Source: a virus
Virus record (IMG/VR): IMGVR_UViG_3300020215_000104
Coordinates: 1-35,684 of that record
Reading direction: 5' to 3' (one strand)
DNA length: 35,684 nucleotides
Positions 27,836 to 34,693 of this stretch are shown in pieces. Made by a program: the position numbers and the translations under genes. The stretch's first letter is position 1; each line of letters starts with the position of its first letter. A model generated the notes under the pieces. That model ran no database searches and had not been told where the DNA came from. It saw only the letters and a list, made by a program, of their open reading frames with translations.

Positions 27836-29580
27836 CCTCAACCCTGTTGCACGGCGACAGCCGCGACGTGCTGGCGACCTTACCGGAGGCGTCCCTCGAC
27901 GCTTGCGTGACGGATCCGCCCTACGAGCTTGGCTTCATGGGGAAGGCGTGGGACCGCAGCGGTATCGCGTTCGATCCCGCGTTCTGGCGGCTGGTGTTCC
28001 GCGTAATGAAACCGGGCGCGCATCTGCTCGCCTGTGGCGGGACGCGCACCTATCACCGGATGGCGAGCGCCATCGAGGATGCGGGCTTTGAGATTCGCGA
28101 TTCACTGGCGTGGTTGTATTCGACTGGATTCCCTAAGAGCCTGAATGTCTCCGTCAACGATGCCTTCTGCCAATGCACACCGTCCGCGCAGACGGCCGAA
28201 CGTGTCCTGCGATCTGTGTGGCGCGGGCATGTATCGGCGTCCGTCGACGCTGGCGACGAACGCGGGGAAGTTCTGTTCACGGGCTTGCAGGAACCGAGCG
28301 CACCGACCGACGGGCCGCAGGGGTCCGAACCCCAGATTGCAGGGGCCGCGCAATCCGGCATGGAAGGGGGGTGTGACGGTGTTCCGCAAGCATGGGAACT
28401 ACAAGCCGATCACGTACGTGCGGTGCCCGCCGGAGTTTCTAGCGATGGCGCGTGCGGACGGGTATGTGATGGCACACCGGCTCATCATGGCGCGATTGGT
28501 AGGGCGCCCGCTGATGCGAGTCGAAGTGGTGCATCACGTCAACCACAACCCGCAGGACAACGCACCGGAGAACCTGGAACTGTGGCCGGACAACCGCTCG
28601 CACAAGCTGGCGGAGCATGGCCGGTTTGTTCTCGGTGTCGCAAACCTGTTGTGCCCGAAGGACTCGGCACGGCGCTGAAACCGGCGTATGAGCCGATTGT
28701 GCTGGCGCGCAAGCCGTTCAAGGGCAATGTGGCCGGGAACGTGGCGAAGTTCGGGACCGGGGCGCTGAACATCGACGCCTGCAGGGTCGCGAGCGGGGCC
28801 GACCACGCGGAGAAATGCGCGTCTGTAGTGGGCCTTGCATCGAATCGCAACGGGAACTGTTACGGCGAGTGGACGGGCGAACGCGAGGACTCCTACAGCC
28901 AGCTTGGCCGCTGGCCTGCGAATGTCTGCCTCGATGACCTCGCCGCGCTGGTGCTGGACGAACAGAGCGGGGACGTCGGCGGCGGCATCCCGAGTGGCGA
29001 GCGCAATGGGCCATCGTGGGACGGCGGCGGTGGGTGGGCAGCGTACAAGTCCCAAACGGGACACGAAGATTTCGGCGGCGCCTCCCGCTTCTTCTACGTC
29101 GCCAAGCCCTCCCGCGAAGAACGCGACTACGGCTGTGATGACCTGCAGGCGCGCACGGCGGGCGAAGCCACGCACCGGGACGACGGCACGGCTGGCTTGA
29201 ACAGCCCGCGCGCCGGCTCAGGCCGCACCGGAGGCGCCCGCAACATCCATCCAACCGTGAAGCCCGTCGAGTTGATGCGCTGGCTGGTGCGGCTGGTGAC
29301 GCCGCCCAACGGCACCGTGCTCGATCCGTTCATGGGCAGCGGCACGACCGGCATGGCCTGCAAGTACGAGCAGCGCGGATTCATCGGCATCGAGCGGGAG
29401 GCCGACTACCTCGAGATTGCCCGGCGACGGATTGCGGCGGTGGCGCCGCTGTTTGGAGCGCCGCAGTTAGCTCCGGCCGGCGACGCGGTAGCCCGCGCCG
29501 TCTCGGGTCAGGCAGAGCCGAACACGCGCGCATCTAAAAGCTCTTCGCTTTTTCCTGATGGCACTGGAGAAGCCGCATGA
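27832..29580 (+). CDS. Amino-DNA methyltransferase (N4-C/N6-A, beta-class order), interrupted by nested HNH frame
   Basis: The frame has 582 residues from the GTG at 27832. Motif IV (DPPY) is at 28-31 in 'VTDPPYELGFMGKAWD', and the AdoMet motif I (DPFMGSGTT) is at 498-506, an order typical of beta-class N6-adenine/N4-cytosine methyltransferases. Homologous-looking sequence runs to about residue 107 ('WLYSTGFPKSLNVS') and resumes at about 280 ('GTALKPAYEPIVLARKP'). The intervening roughly 170 residues are low-complexity and lie over an HNH endonuclease frame. Whether this insert is translated, bypassed or breaks the enzyme cannot be told from sequence alone. It likely protects phage DNA from restriction. 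Confidence 0.85.
   Translation: MTSTLLHGDSRDVLATLPEASLDACVTDPPYELGFMGKAWDRSGIAFDPAFWRLVFRVMKPGAHLLACGGTRTYHRMASAIEDAGFEIRDSLAWLYSTGFPKSLNVSVNDAFCQCTPSAQTAERVLRSVWRGHVSASVDAGDERGEVLFTGLQEPSAPTDGPQGSEPQIAGAAQSGMEGGCDGVPQAWELQADHVRAVPAGVSSDGACGRVCDGTPAHHGAIGRAPADASRSGASRQPQPAGQRTGEPGTVAGQPLAQAGGAWPVCSRCRKPVVPEGLGTALKPAYEPIVLARKPFKGNVAGNVAKFGTGALNIDACRVASGADHAEKCASVVGLASNRNGNCYGEWTGEREDSYSQLGRWPANVCLDDLAALVLDEQSGDVGGGIPSGERNGPSWDGGGGWAAYKSQTGHEDFGGASRFFYVAKPSREERDYGCDDLQARTAGEATHRDDGTAGLNSPRAGSGRTGGARNIHPTVKPVELMRWLVRLVTPPNGTVLDPFMGSGTTGMACKYEQRGFIGIEREADYLEIARRRIAAVAPLFGAPQLAPAGDAVARAVSGQAEPNTRASKSSSLFPDGTGEAA
28160..28678 (+). CDS. HNH endonuclease nested inside the methyltransferase gene
   Basis: The frame has 172 residues from the ATG at 28160 (or five more from 28145) and lies in the +1 frame of the methyltransferase. 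It has 'SCDLCGAGMYRRPSTLATNA' and 'KFCSRACRNRA' (four-Cys zinc finger), 'NPAWKGGV', 'DGYVMAHRLIMARLVGRPLM' and the HNH core 'VEVVHHVNHNPQDNAPENLE', then 'LWPDNRSHKLAEHG'. This is the standard layout of phage free-standing HNH homing endonucleases. It ends inside resumed methyltransferase sequence. No ribosome-binding site is obvious before the ATG. Confidence 0.85.
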   Translation: MPSANAHRPRRRPNVSCDLCGAGMYRRPSTLATNAGKFCSRACRNRAHRPTGRRGPNPRLQGPRNPAWKGGVTVFRKHGNYKPITYVRCPPEFLAMARADGYVMAHRLIMARLVGRPLMRVEVVHHVNHNPQDNAPENLELWPDNRSHKLAEHGRFVLGVANLLCPKDSARR

Positions 29581-30065
29581 CGGTCTTAGCGATCGATCCC
29601 GGTCCTGAGCAGAGCGCCTATGTCGTGTGGGACGGCCGATCCGTGCAAGACCACGGGAAGGACGCGAACGACCTGCTGCGCGGCTACCTCGGATGTACGC
29701 CGTTGCCGGTTGTGATTGAGCAGATCGCAAGTTACGGCATGGCCGTTGGGGCCGAGGTCTTTGAGACCTGCGTATGGACAGGCCGTTTCATGGAGGCCGC
29801 CTCGCGGAGTCAGTTCCGGCCACCCGTGATCCGCCTGCCGCGCCGCGACGTGAAGCTGCACTTGTGCGGCTCCGCTCGCGCGAAGGACAGCAACATCCGC
29901 CACGCCTTGATCGATCGCTTCGGCGGCAAAGAGAAGGCCATCGGCACGAAGGCATCGCCTGGGCCGCTCTACGGCTTGAAGGCGGATACCTGGCAGGCGT
30001 TGGCCCTCGCGGTGACGTGGTTGGACTTACACGGCCAGCCCGCCCGCGACGAGACGGCGAGCTAG
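29577..30065 (+). CDS. RuvC-like Holliday-junction resolvase
   Basis: The protein has 162 residues and its ATGA overlaps the methyltransferase stop. It shows the RNase H-like fold: Asp7 in 'VLAIDPGPEQ', Glu48 in 'PVVIEQIASYGM', then 'EVFETCVWTGRFMEA' and Asp137 in 'KADTWQALALAVTW'. Those acidic residues are in the catalytic positions. It would resolve branched recombination or replication intermediates before packaging. Phage RuvC-like enzymes of this size are common near replication genes. Confidence 0.85.
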   Translation: MTVLAIDPGPEQSAYVVWDGRSVQDHGKDANDLLRGYLGCTPLPVVIEQIASYGMAVGAEVFETCVWTGRFMEAASRSQFRPPVIRLPRRDVKLHLCGSARAKDSNIRHALIDRFGGKEKAIGTKASPGPLYGLKADTWQALALAVTWLDLHGQPARDETAS

Positions 30066-30247
30066 AGGACGACAGAACGTGATCGGATTGAACGCTGCGC
30101 GCGAGTGGCGGCGGTAAGTGACCGGTTAGTAAGCGAGTTAGACGGTTTCGAGCGGTGCGTGCGGCTGACGCGCACCAGCAATCAGACAGCACATCAACCC
30201 TTACCTTCAGGACATGGCAACTCGCGCACTCGTCAGGAGGCTCACCG

Positions 30248-31162
30248 ATGCCGGCTGACCGGATGTTCCACAAGCGACTCGGGCACTCGCAGAAAGTGTC
30301 CGCGCTGACCGATTTTGAATATCGCGTCTGGTCGCAATACCAGCTGTCGGCGGATGACTTCGGGGTGATGCGGAAGTCCGCCGTGCAACTCCAGGCGGAC
30401 AATGACAACCTCGCGAAGCGTTCAGCGACCACGATTCATCGAGCTTTGAAGCATCTGGTTGAAGTCGGGCTGTTGGTCCGCTTCGATCACCAGCTCCAGA
30501 GCTACGTCTGTCAGCGAGACTGGCAGGATTTCCAAAAGGTCACGTACCCATCCAAGACCATCAACCCGAAGCCGCCAGCCGACCTGATCGCGACGTTTTC
30601 CGAACAAACTCGCGAGTTGTTCGAGCTGCACCCCGGCGCACGCAAGCTGCTGACGAAGAAAAACTCCGAGAAAACTTCAGAAGAACTTCTGGAAAACTCC
30701 GGGAAAACTTCAGAAACATTTTCTTCCCCGCGCGCGTGCGCGCCCGCGAAACGGCTAACGGCTAACGGCTCAGGGCTAACGGCTCATGGCTTGGAAGGGG
30801 GAGCGGGGGGAACCGCGCCGCTCGATCTGTGGCTGCGCGAGCTGCAGGACTCGCGGTATCCCTCCCGCCGCGTGACGCGCAATCACATCACGTCCACCGC
30901 GTTCGTCGACGCCATGCTCGGCTATCCCGAAGGACCGCACGCGGCGTGGGCGCTGTTGTGCGCGAACCTGGCGGCCAACATCGCCAGCCACGAATGGCGC
31001 GTTCGCGGCTACGTGCCGAAGCTCGAGAACTACCTGCGCGACGGGTTGTGGCGGAACGACCCGCATCCCGTGAACGCGCCGGCCGCCGAACAACTCACCG
31101 CCAAGACGAATCGCACCCTGTCGGCCGCGGCCGAGATTCTTGGGGAACGGAGGCCCGCATGA
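30248..31162 (+). CDS. Replication initiator-like protein with internal origin-like repeats
   Basis: The protein has 304 residues. The ATG at 30248 has a strong AGGAGG 8 nt upstream; upstream in-frame ATG codons lack this. Residues 1-110 look like a winged-helix DNA-binding domain ('ALTDFEYRVWSQYQLSADDF', 'TTIHRALKHLVEVGLLVRFD'). A linker at about 135-185 is encoded by tandem repeats (see 30660 and 30753). The C-terminal 110 residues are helical ('GPHAAWALLCANLAANIASH', 'GYVPKLENYLRDGLW') as in helicase-recruiting replication proteins. The preceding 182-nt gap (30066-30247) shows only a 6-bp hairpin at 30154-30176. Confidence 0.75.
   Translation: MPADRMFHKRLGHSQKVSALTDFEYRVWSQYQLSADDFGVMRKSAVQLQADNDNLAKRSATTIHRALKHLVEVGLLVRFDHQLQSYVCQRDWQDFQKVTYPSKTINPKPPADLIATFSEQTRELFELHPGARKLLTKKNSEKTSEELLENSGKTSETFSSPRACAPAKRLTANGSGLTAHGLEGGAGGTAPLDLWLRELQDSRYPSRRVTRNHITSTAFVDAMLGYPEGPHAAWALLCANLAANIASHEWRVRGYVPKLENYLRDGLWRNDPHPVNAPAAEQLTAKTNRTLSAAAEILGERRPA
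30660..30714 (+). repeat. Five tandem 11-bp A-tract repeats (origin-like)
   Basis: The units are AAAACTCCGAG, AAAACTTCAGA, AGAACTTCTGG, AAAACTCCGGG and AAAACTTCAGA, each 11 bp, at 30660-30714. A longer 23-bp view gives 30660-30682 and 30693-30715 with one mismatch and 33-bp spacing. Since 11 is not a multiple of 3, protein coding cannot explain the periodicity. A-tracts repeated once per helical turn produce bent DNA. The region is AT-rich in a GC-rich genome, as expected for an origin unwinding element. Confidence 0.8.
30753..30794 (+). repeat. Six tandem 7-bp repeats (iteron-like)
   Basis: GGCTAAC, GGCTAAC, GGCTCAG, GGCTAAC, GGCTCAT and GGCTTGG follow one another without gaps. The last units are degenerate. 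They lie 39 nt after the A-tract array, inside the same gene, and are separated from it by an alternating CG/TG stretch (30729-30743). A 7-bp period does not fit codons. They may be binding sites for the initiator protein encoded by the same gene. Confidence 0.75.
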
Positions 31163-31671
31163 CCGTCGAAGAATGCACCGCCATCCTCGCGCCCGTCGCG
31201 CTGGCCCTGAGAGCCGACGTCGACGCGCCGACCTTCCGTGCCTATGCACGGGCACTCGAAAACGTCCCTGCGGGGCTGCTAGAGGCCGCAGCGGGCAGTC
31301 TGCTCCAGCGTGCGGACGTGAAGTTCTTTCCCACGGCGCCCGAGTGGCGCGGGTTCTGTGAGCAGGAGCGGCGTCGGCTCCTGGCCCTGCACGCCTACGA
31401 CGGCTGCGCGGAGTGCGAAGGATCGAAGGGTTGGCGGGCGGTGCAGGCCGAGCGCGGGCCGGCGGTGGAGAAGTGCCCGTGTCGCCAGCGCCATGCCGAC
31501 AAGCTCGAACGGCTTGGGTTGACCACGGCACCGCTCGCACAGTTGCCCGCGGCGACGGAGCCGGAGGCGGACTACCACGACGAGCCGGAGACGTTCGACG
31601 CGCTGCCGGTTGACGTGCGCGGGCGACTCGGATCAATCGCGAGCGCACACAGCTTGCGGAGGGTGAAGTGA
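31159..31671 (+). CDS. Putative replication accessory protein (helicase-loader position)
   Basis: The protein has 170 residues and its ATGA overlaps the initiator stop. It is mainly helical in the N-terminal part ('TFRAYARALENVPAGLLEAA', 'FFPTAPEWRGFCEQERRRLL'). A zinc-like Cys set follows ('DGCAECEGSKGWRAV' and 'EKCPCRQRH'). The N-terminal features ('F..Y...L......LL.AA....') resemble lambda-P-like or DUF-type helicase loaders that follow initiator genes. That function is inferred from order only. Confidence 0.6.
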   Translation: MTVEECTAILAPVALALRADVDAPTFRAYARALENVPAGLLEAAAGSLLQRADVKFFPTAPEWRGFCEQERRRLLALHAYDGCAECEGSKGWRAVQAERGPAVEKCPCRQRHADKLERLGLTTAPLAQLPAATEPEADYHDEPETFDALPVDVRGRLGSIASAHSLRRVK

Positions 31672-31841
31672 TGCGCCGTCTGATGGCCTACATCAAACGT
31701 GGCGAGTTCCAGACGGGACTTATCGATGTGTTCCCGTGGGGCAACGGAGACTTCCGCCCGAGCATCTGGTTTCGGGTGCCGGGCGGCTGGATCGCCATCT
31801 TCTTCGGCTGGCAGTGGCCGAGCGTATTGGTGCTGCGATGA
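31671..31841 (+). CDS. Small aromatic-rich protein
   Basis: The protein has 56 residues and overlaps the neighbouring genes at both ends by a few bases. 'FQTGLIDVFPWGNGDFRPSI' is followed by a hydrophobic segment 'GGWIAIFFGWQWPSVLVL' that may associate with membranes. No family was recognised. Confidence 0.5.
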   Translation: MRRLMAYIKRGEFQTGLIDVFPWGNGDFRPSIWFRVPGGWIAIFFGWQWPSVLVLR

Positions 31842-32464
31842 CAGCCGCAAATATGGATCGACGCAATGAGCAGGTCCGCCCGGCCTTGGGTCGGCCGCCA
31901 CGATTGGTGCCTGGTCCGCCGGTCCTGTGCCGCACCTGTCAGACGGTCCGTATCGCGCCGTCGCACGCGCAGAACGGCTACGTCAACTGCCGGGCCTGCC
32001 GCCCCCCGCGCCGGCCGATCGAATACGTGCCCTGTCCGTGTGGCACCGGCCAGATCCGCGGCGGGGACTACCGCAACGGCACCCGGCGCTGCCGGACCTG
32101 TATCGGGGCGCAGGGCATCGGCGGACGGAAGGCGAGCGCGTATCACCCGTGCGGCTGCGGCGGCCAGATCGCGGCGAGCGCGTGGGCGAGCGGCTTGCGG
32201 CGGTGTCGGGCCTGTCGGGCACAGCAGCCGGGCGCCATGCCGCGGACCCGGACGCCACGGGAGGCCGTCGTGCGGCGGCCCAGGCCTCGGTTGGTGCAGT
32301 CCTCGACGCCGTCCTGGTGGATGACGGTGGATCGCTCCGGCTTCACCGCACGAGCGGAGCAGGAAGTGACCCGGATGCAGGCGAGTCCGAAGGGCTCCTA
32401 CATCCCCTACATGGGGGAAGCGATGGAGATCCGATCCCACCGATCGCAGGGAGAGGCGGCGTGA
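31838..32464 (+). CDS. Multi-zinc-ribbon protein
   Basis: The protein has 208 residues. It has a series of Cys pairs: 'CRTCQTVRIA', 'NCRACRPP', 'VPCPCGTGQI', 'RCRTCIGAQ', 'HPCGCGGQI' and 'RCRACRAQQ'. These suggest two or three zinc ribbons within residues 30-125, with basic linkers. The C-terminal 80 residues are Arg/Ser-rich. It may bind nucleic acid. It precedes the cytosine methyltransferase, with a 4-nt overlap. No family was recognised. Confidence 0.6.
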   Translation: MTAANMDRRNEQVRPALGRPPRLVPGPPVLCRTCQTVRIAPSHAQNGYVNCRACRPPRRPIEYVPCPCGTGQIRGGDYRNGTRRCRTCIGAQGIGGRKASAYHPCGCGGQIAASAWASGLRRCRACRAQQPGAMPRTRTPREAVVRRPRPRLVQSSTPSWWMTVDRSGFTARAEQEVTRMQASPKGSYIPYMGEAMEIRSHRSQGEAA

Positions 32465-33330
32465 GCCTCACGGTCGGGTCGCTGTTCGCTGGTATTGGCG
32501 GGTTTGATCTCGGGCTGGAACGAGCCGGGATGCAGGTCAAGTGGCAGGTTGAGATCAATCCGTTCTGCCGGCGGGTGCTCGAGAAACACTGGCCGGGTGT
32601 GAGGCGTTACGAAGATGTCCGAACGGTTGGAGCAGAGCTTGAGCGAGTCGACGTCATCTGCGGCGGATTCCCCTGTCAGGACATCAGCAGCGCCGGCGCC
32701 AAGGCTGGTCTCGATGGCGAGCAGTCCGGTCTTTGGTTCGAGATGTCTCGACTCATTCGCCTCTTACGACCCAGATACGTCGTTGTGGAGAACGTCGCAG
32801 ATCTCCTTTCTCGGGGGCTTGGCCGCGTTCTCGGAGATTTGGCCGCGAGCGGGTATGACGCGGAGTGGGACTGCATACAAGCTGCGGCCATTGGCGCCCC
32901 GCATGGCCGTGACCGTCTCTGGCTCGTCGCTTATCCCCACACCGACAAAGGGCGACGCGAAATCGGCGGCCAACGCGACAGCACGACGCTTCAGGGTGCC
33001 GCCCACGGGAGTACACGCCGGCACGACCTTGACCGACTACGTACGGATGTACCCAACGCCGATGGCGCGCACCAAGGGTGGGCGCGGCGGTGGACGGGGC
33101 AAGGGATCGATTTCGAGAGGTGGCGGGCTGATGCTCGACAACGTGCTGGGTGGCAAACCGAACCCGACATTCGTCGAGTGGCTGATGGGGTATCCCCTGG
33201 GATGGACAACGCTCGACTCGCCGCTCTCGGCAACGCCATCGTCCCATTCATCGCCGAGTGGATCGGATACCGGATCCTCGAAGCGGAAGCGGCAACAGTA
33301 ACGGACGCAGGAGATACCCATGCAGCGTGA
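32461..33330 (+). CDS. dcm: Cytosine-5 DNA methyltransferase
   Basis: The protein has 289 residues from the GTG at 32461. The canonical C5 motifs are present: I 'FAGIGG' at 9-14, IV 'GGFPCQDIS' with the catalytic Cys72, VI 'ENV' at 110-112, VIII 'QAAAIGAPHGRDRLW' at 140-154, and X 'RLAALGNAIVP' near 259. The target recognition region (about 160-240) is short, basic and Arg/Gly-rich. It methylates host- or self-specific sites, probably to evade restriction. A second protein-like frame covers most of the gene. There is no accompanying restriction enzyme. Confidence 0.92.
   Translation: MSLTVGSLFAGIGGFDLGLERAGMQVKWQVEINPFCRRVLEKHWPGVRRYEDVRTVGAELERVDVICGGFPCQDISSAGAKAGLDGEQSGLWFEMSRLIRLLRPRYVVVENVADLLSRGLGRVLGDLAASGYDAEWDCIQAAAIGAPHGRDRLWLVAYPHTDKGRREIGGQRDSTTLQGAAHGSTRRHDLDRLRTDVPNADGAHQGWARRWTGQGIDFERWRADARQRAGWQTEPDIRRVADGVSPGMDNARLAALGNAIVPFIAEWIGYRILEAEAATVTDAGDTHAA
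32615..33301 (+). CDS. Second protein-like frame overprinted on the cytosine methyltransferase gene
   Basis: The frame has 228 residues from the ATG at 32615, in a different frame of the same strand. It contains stretches such as 'YDPDTSLWRTSQISFLGG', 'EIWPRAGMTRSGTAYKLRPL', 'SLIPTPTKGDAKSA' and 'NPTFVEWLMGYPLGWTTLD'. These are features I recall from a widespread phage protein family found together with such methyltransferases. That memory is unverified. It lies over motifs IV to X. No strong ribosome-binding site was seen. Translation is uncertain; it may be real overprinting or a preserved artefact of the methyltransferase code. Confidence 0.5.
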   Translation: MSERLEQSLSESTSSAADSPVRTSAAPAPRLVSMASSPVFGSRCLDSFASYDPDTSLWRTSQISFLGGLAAFSEIWPRAGMTRSGTAYKLRPLAPRMAVTVSGSSLIPTPTKGDAKSAANATARRFRVPPTGVHAGTTLTDYVRMYPTPMARTKGGRGGGRGKGSISRGGGLMLDNVLGGKPNPTFVEWLMGYPLGWTTLDSPLSATPSSHSSPSGSDTGSSKRKRQQ

Positions 33331-34108
33331 CGCGGTAGTTCCAGGTGGTGAGTTGGCGAAGCACGGCCTGTCCACGCGCGACGAAAAGCACTTCTCCCCC
33401 GCGTCCGGTGGAGGCGAAGCCCTCCCCGCGCCGGAACCGTTGATCGAGCAGTTGCTGGCACTCGCCAACACCCTCGGTAACGGCGACGAGGACATCGTGC
33501 GTGAGGCCGCGCGAGTGCTGTCAGCCTCCGGTGCGCCGCAGACCGCGCAGGAGCCGGACGAGGACGAGCGCGACCACATGCAGCGTTCCCCCGCCGATAC
33601 GACCGGCTATCGCCAGAAGGCGCAGACCGCGCAGGACGAGCTTGCCGACCTGCTGCCCGATTTGCTTGAGGCAGGCGTTTGCGAGATTCCTCAACCGCTT
33701 CGACGACGGACATACCTGCTGTGGCAACAACTACGGGCTTACGGTGTGCCGCAGACCGCGCGGGAGTGGGGGCTTGACGCCGAGAAGCTGAAAGCCTTGG
33801 CCAAAGAGCACGACGCACGGCCTGCCGAGGCGCAGACCGCGCAGGAGCAGGCACCAGAGCAACCGGAGTTGAAACCGTGCCCGTTCTGTGGCGCGGAGGC
33901 CGAAATCGTCGCCGTCGAGGAACCAAGCAACGTCGGGGGATACGTCGTCAGTTGCAAGGGGTGCGAAGCATCGACGCGCGTCTGGTTCCCGATCAAAGAC
34001 CGTGTGGATGGAATCTTGCGGGATGCGTGGAACCGGCGGCAGCCCTCCCCACCCTCCGCCCCTCTCGCGGAGCAGGGACAGAGAGAACAAGAGCAGGAGA
34101 AAAGCTAA
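33320..34108 (+). CDS. Lar-like restriction-alleviation protein with repeat-rich N-terminal region
   Basis: The protein has 262 residues; AGGAGATACCC precedes the ATG. The Lar-like zinc domain is near residue 185-240: 'LKPCPFCGAEAEIVAVEEPS', 'VVSCKGCEASTRVWF' and 'ILRDAWNRRQ', with CxxC...CxxC and the closing W-N-R-R typical of the family. Lar-type proteins alleviate host type I restriction. The N-terminal 180 residues carry four in-frame copies of QTAQ/QTAR and read as a variable linker. Its start lies 11 nt inside the methyltransferase gene, supporting a shared anti-restriction role. Confidence 0.7.
   Translation: MQRDAVVPGGELAKHGLSTRDEKHFSPASGGGEALPAPEPLIEQLLALANTLGNGDEDIVREAARVLSASGAPQTAQEPDEDERDHMQRSPADTTGYRQKAQTAQDELADLLPDLLEAGVCEIPQPLRRRTYLLWQQLRAYGVPQTAREWGLDAEKLKALAKEHDARPAEAQTAQEQAPEQPELKPCPFCGAEAEIVAVEEPSNVGGYVVSCKGCEASTRVWFPIKDRVDGILRDAWNRRQPSPPSAPLAEQGQREQEQEKS
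33538..33846 (+). repeat. Four in-frame GCAGACCGCGCAGGA repeats
   Basis: Copies occur at 33538-33552, 33622-33636, 33751-33765 (one mismatch) and 33832-33846, encoding QTAQE, QTAQD, QTARE and QTAQE. Spacings are 84, 129 and 81 nt, all multiples of three. They divide the linker part of the Lar-like protein. Confidence 0.75.
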
Positions 34109-34693
34109 ATGACGCGCGTGGACGGACACAGCCAACTCGATCGGCCTTCGGCCTCTACGGGATCTACCGCGGCCAACTCCAAGCTGACCCCGGCGATGGT
34201 GGATACGCTGCTGGTCAGTGCCGTTCGGTATGCGCTCGGGCGTCAGTCGTACATCGTCGGCGTGACCTGCGACATGGTGCGCGCGGCGAACCCGAACGCA
34301 GACGTGCGCGCCATCATCCGGCGCGACATCGACAACTGCCGCGACTACGGCATGGAGATGGACCGTGTCGAGTGGAGAGCTCTGCGCGAGTGGTTGGATA
34401 AACCACAGGCCGCCGTCGCGGTAGATCCCCAAGCTGCTGATACGGGAACGCTTCCCACGCGCGAAGGGAAGCCCTCCCCACCTTCCGCGCCGGTCACGGC
34501 GCTGATCGCCAAGATGCGCGAGGGCATGTGTTTGGGCCATCGCGACGGCTGTATGGCAGGCGTCTGCATCGTTTGCGGGAAGCCGTGGCACGCCCCGAAA
34601 GAGTGGCACTTCGGACACGAGTTCCAACCTGTGTCTGATTGCGTGTGCGAACTCGAAGCCTGTCTCTCAGCCCTGACACCGGAGGGGAAATGA
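34109..34693 (+). CDS. Early protein with shared N-terminal module
   Basis: The protein has 194 residues and starts directly after the previous stop. It begins 'MTRVDGHSQLDRPSASTGST', carrying a short form of the RV(E/D) module. A helical domain follows ('VDTLLVSAVRYALGRQSYIV', 'DVRAIIRRDIDNCRDYGMEM'). A 'PSPPSAP' linker repeats that of the upstream gene. A Cys-rich part closes the protein ('MAGVCIVCGKPWHAPKEW', 'DCVCELEACLS'). No family was recognised. Confidence 0.62.
   Translation: MTRVDGHSQLDRPSASTGSTAANSKLTPAMVDTLLVSAVRYALGRQSYIVGVTCDMVRAANPNADVRAIIRRDIDNCRDYGMEMDRVEWRALREWLDKPQAAVAVDPQAADTGTLPTREGKPSPPSAPVTALIAKMREGMCLGHRDGCMAGVCIVCGKPWHAPKEWHFGHEFQPVSDCVCELEACLSALTPEGK

Noticed and set aside
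30729-30743. Alternating CG/TG tract as a Z-DNA element
   Set aside because: Fifteen alternating bases could adopt Z-DNA, but such runs are frequent in GC-rich DNA; kept only as part of the origin-like region.
30753-30794. 7-bp tandem repeats as a CRISPR array
   Set aside because: Units are too short and contiguous with no spacers; they are not CRISPR-like.
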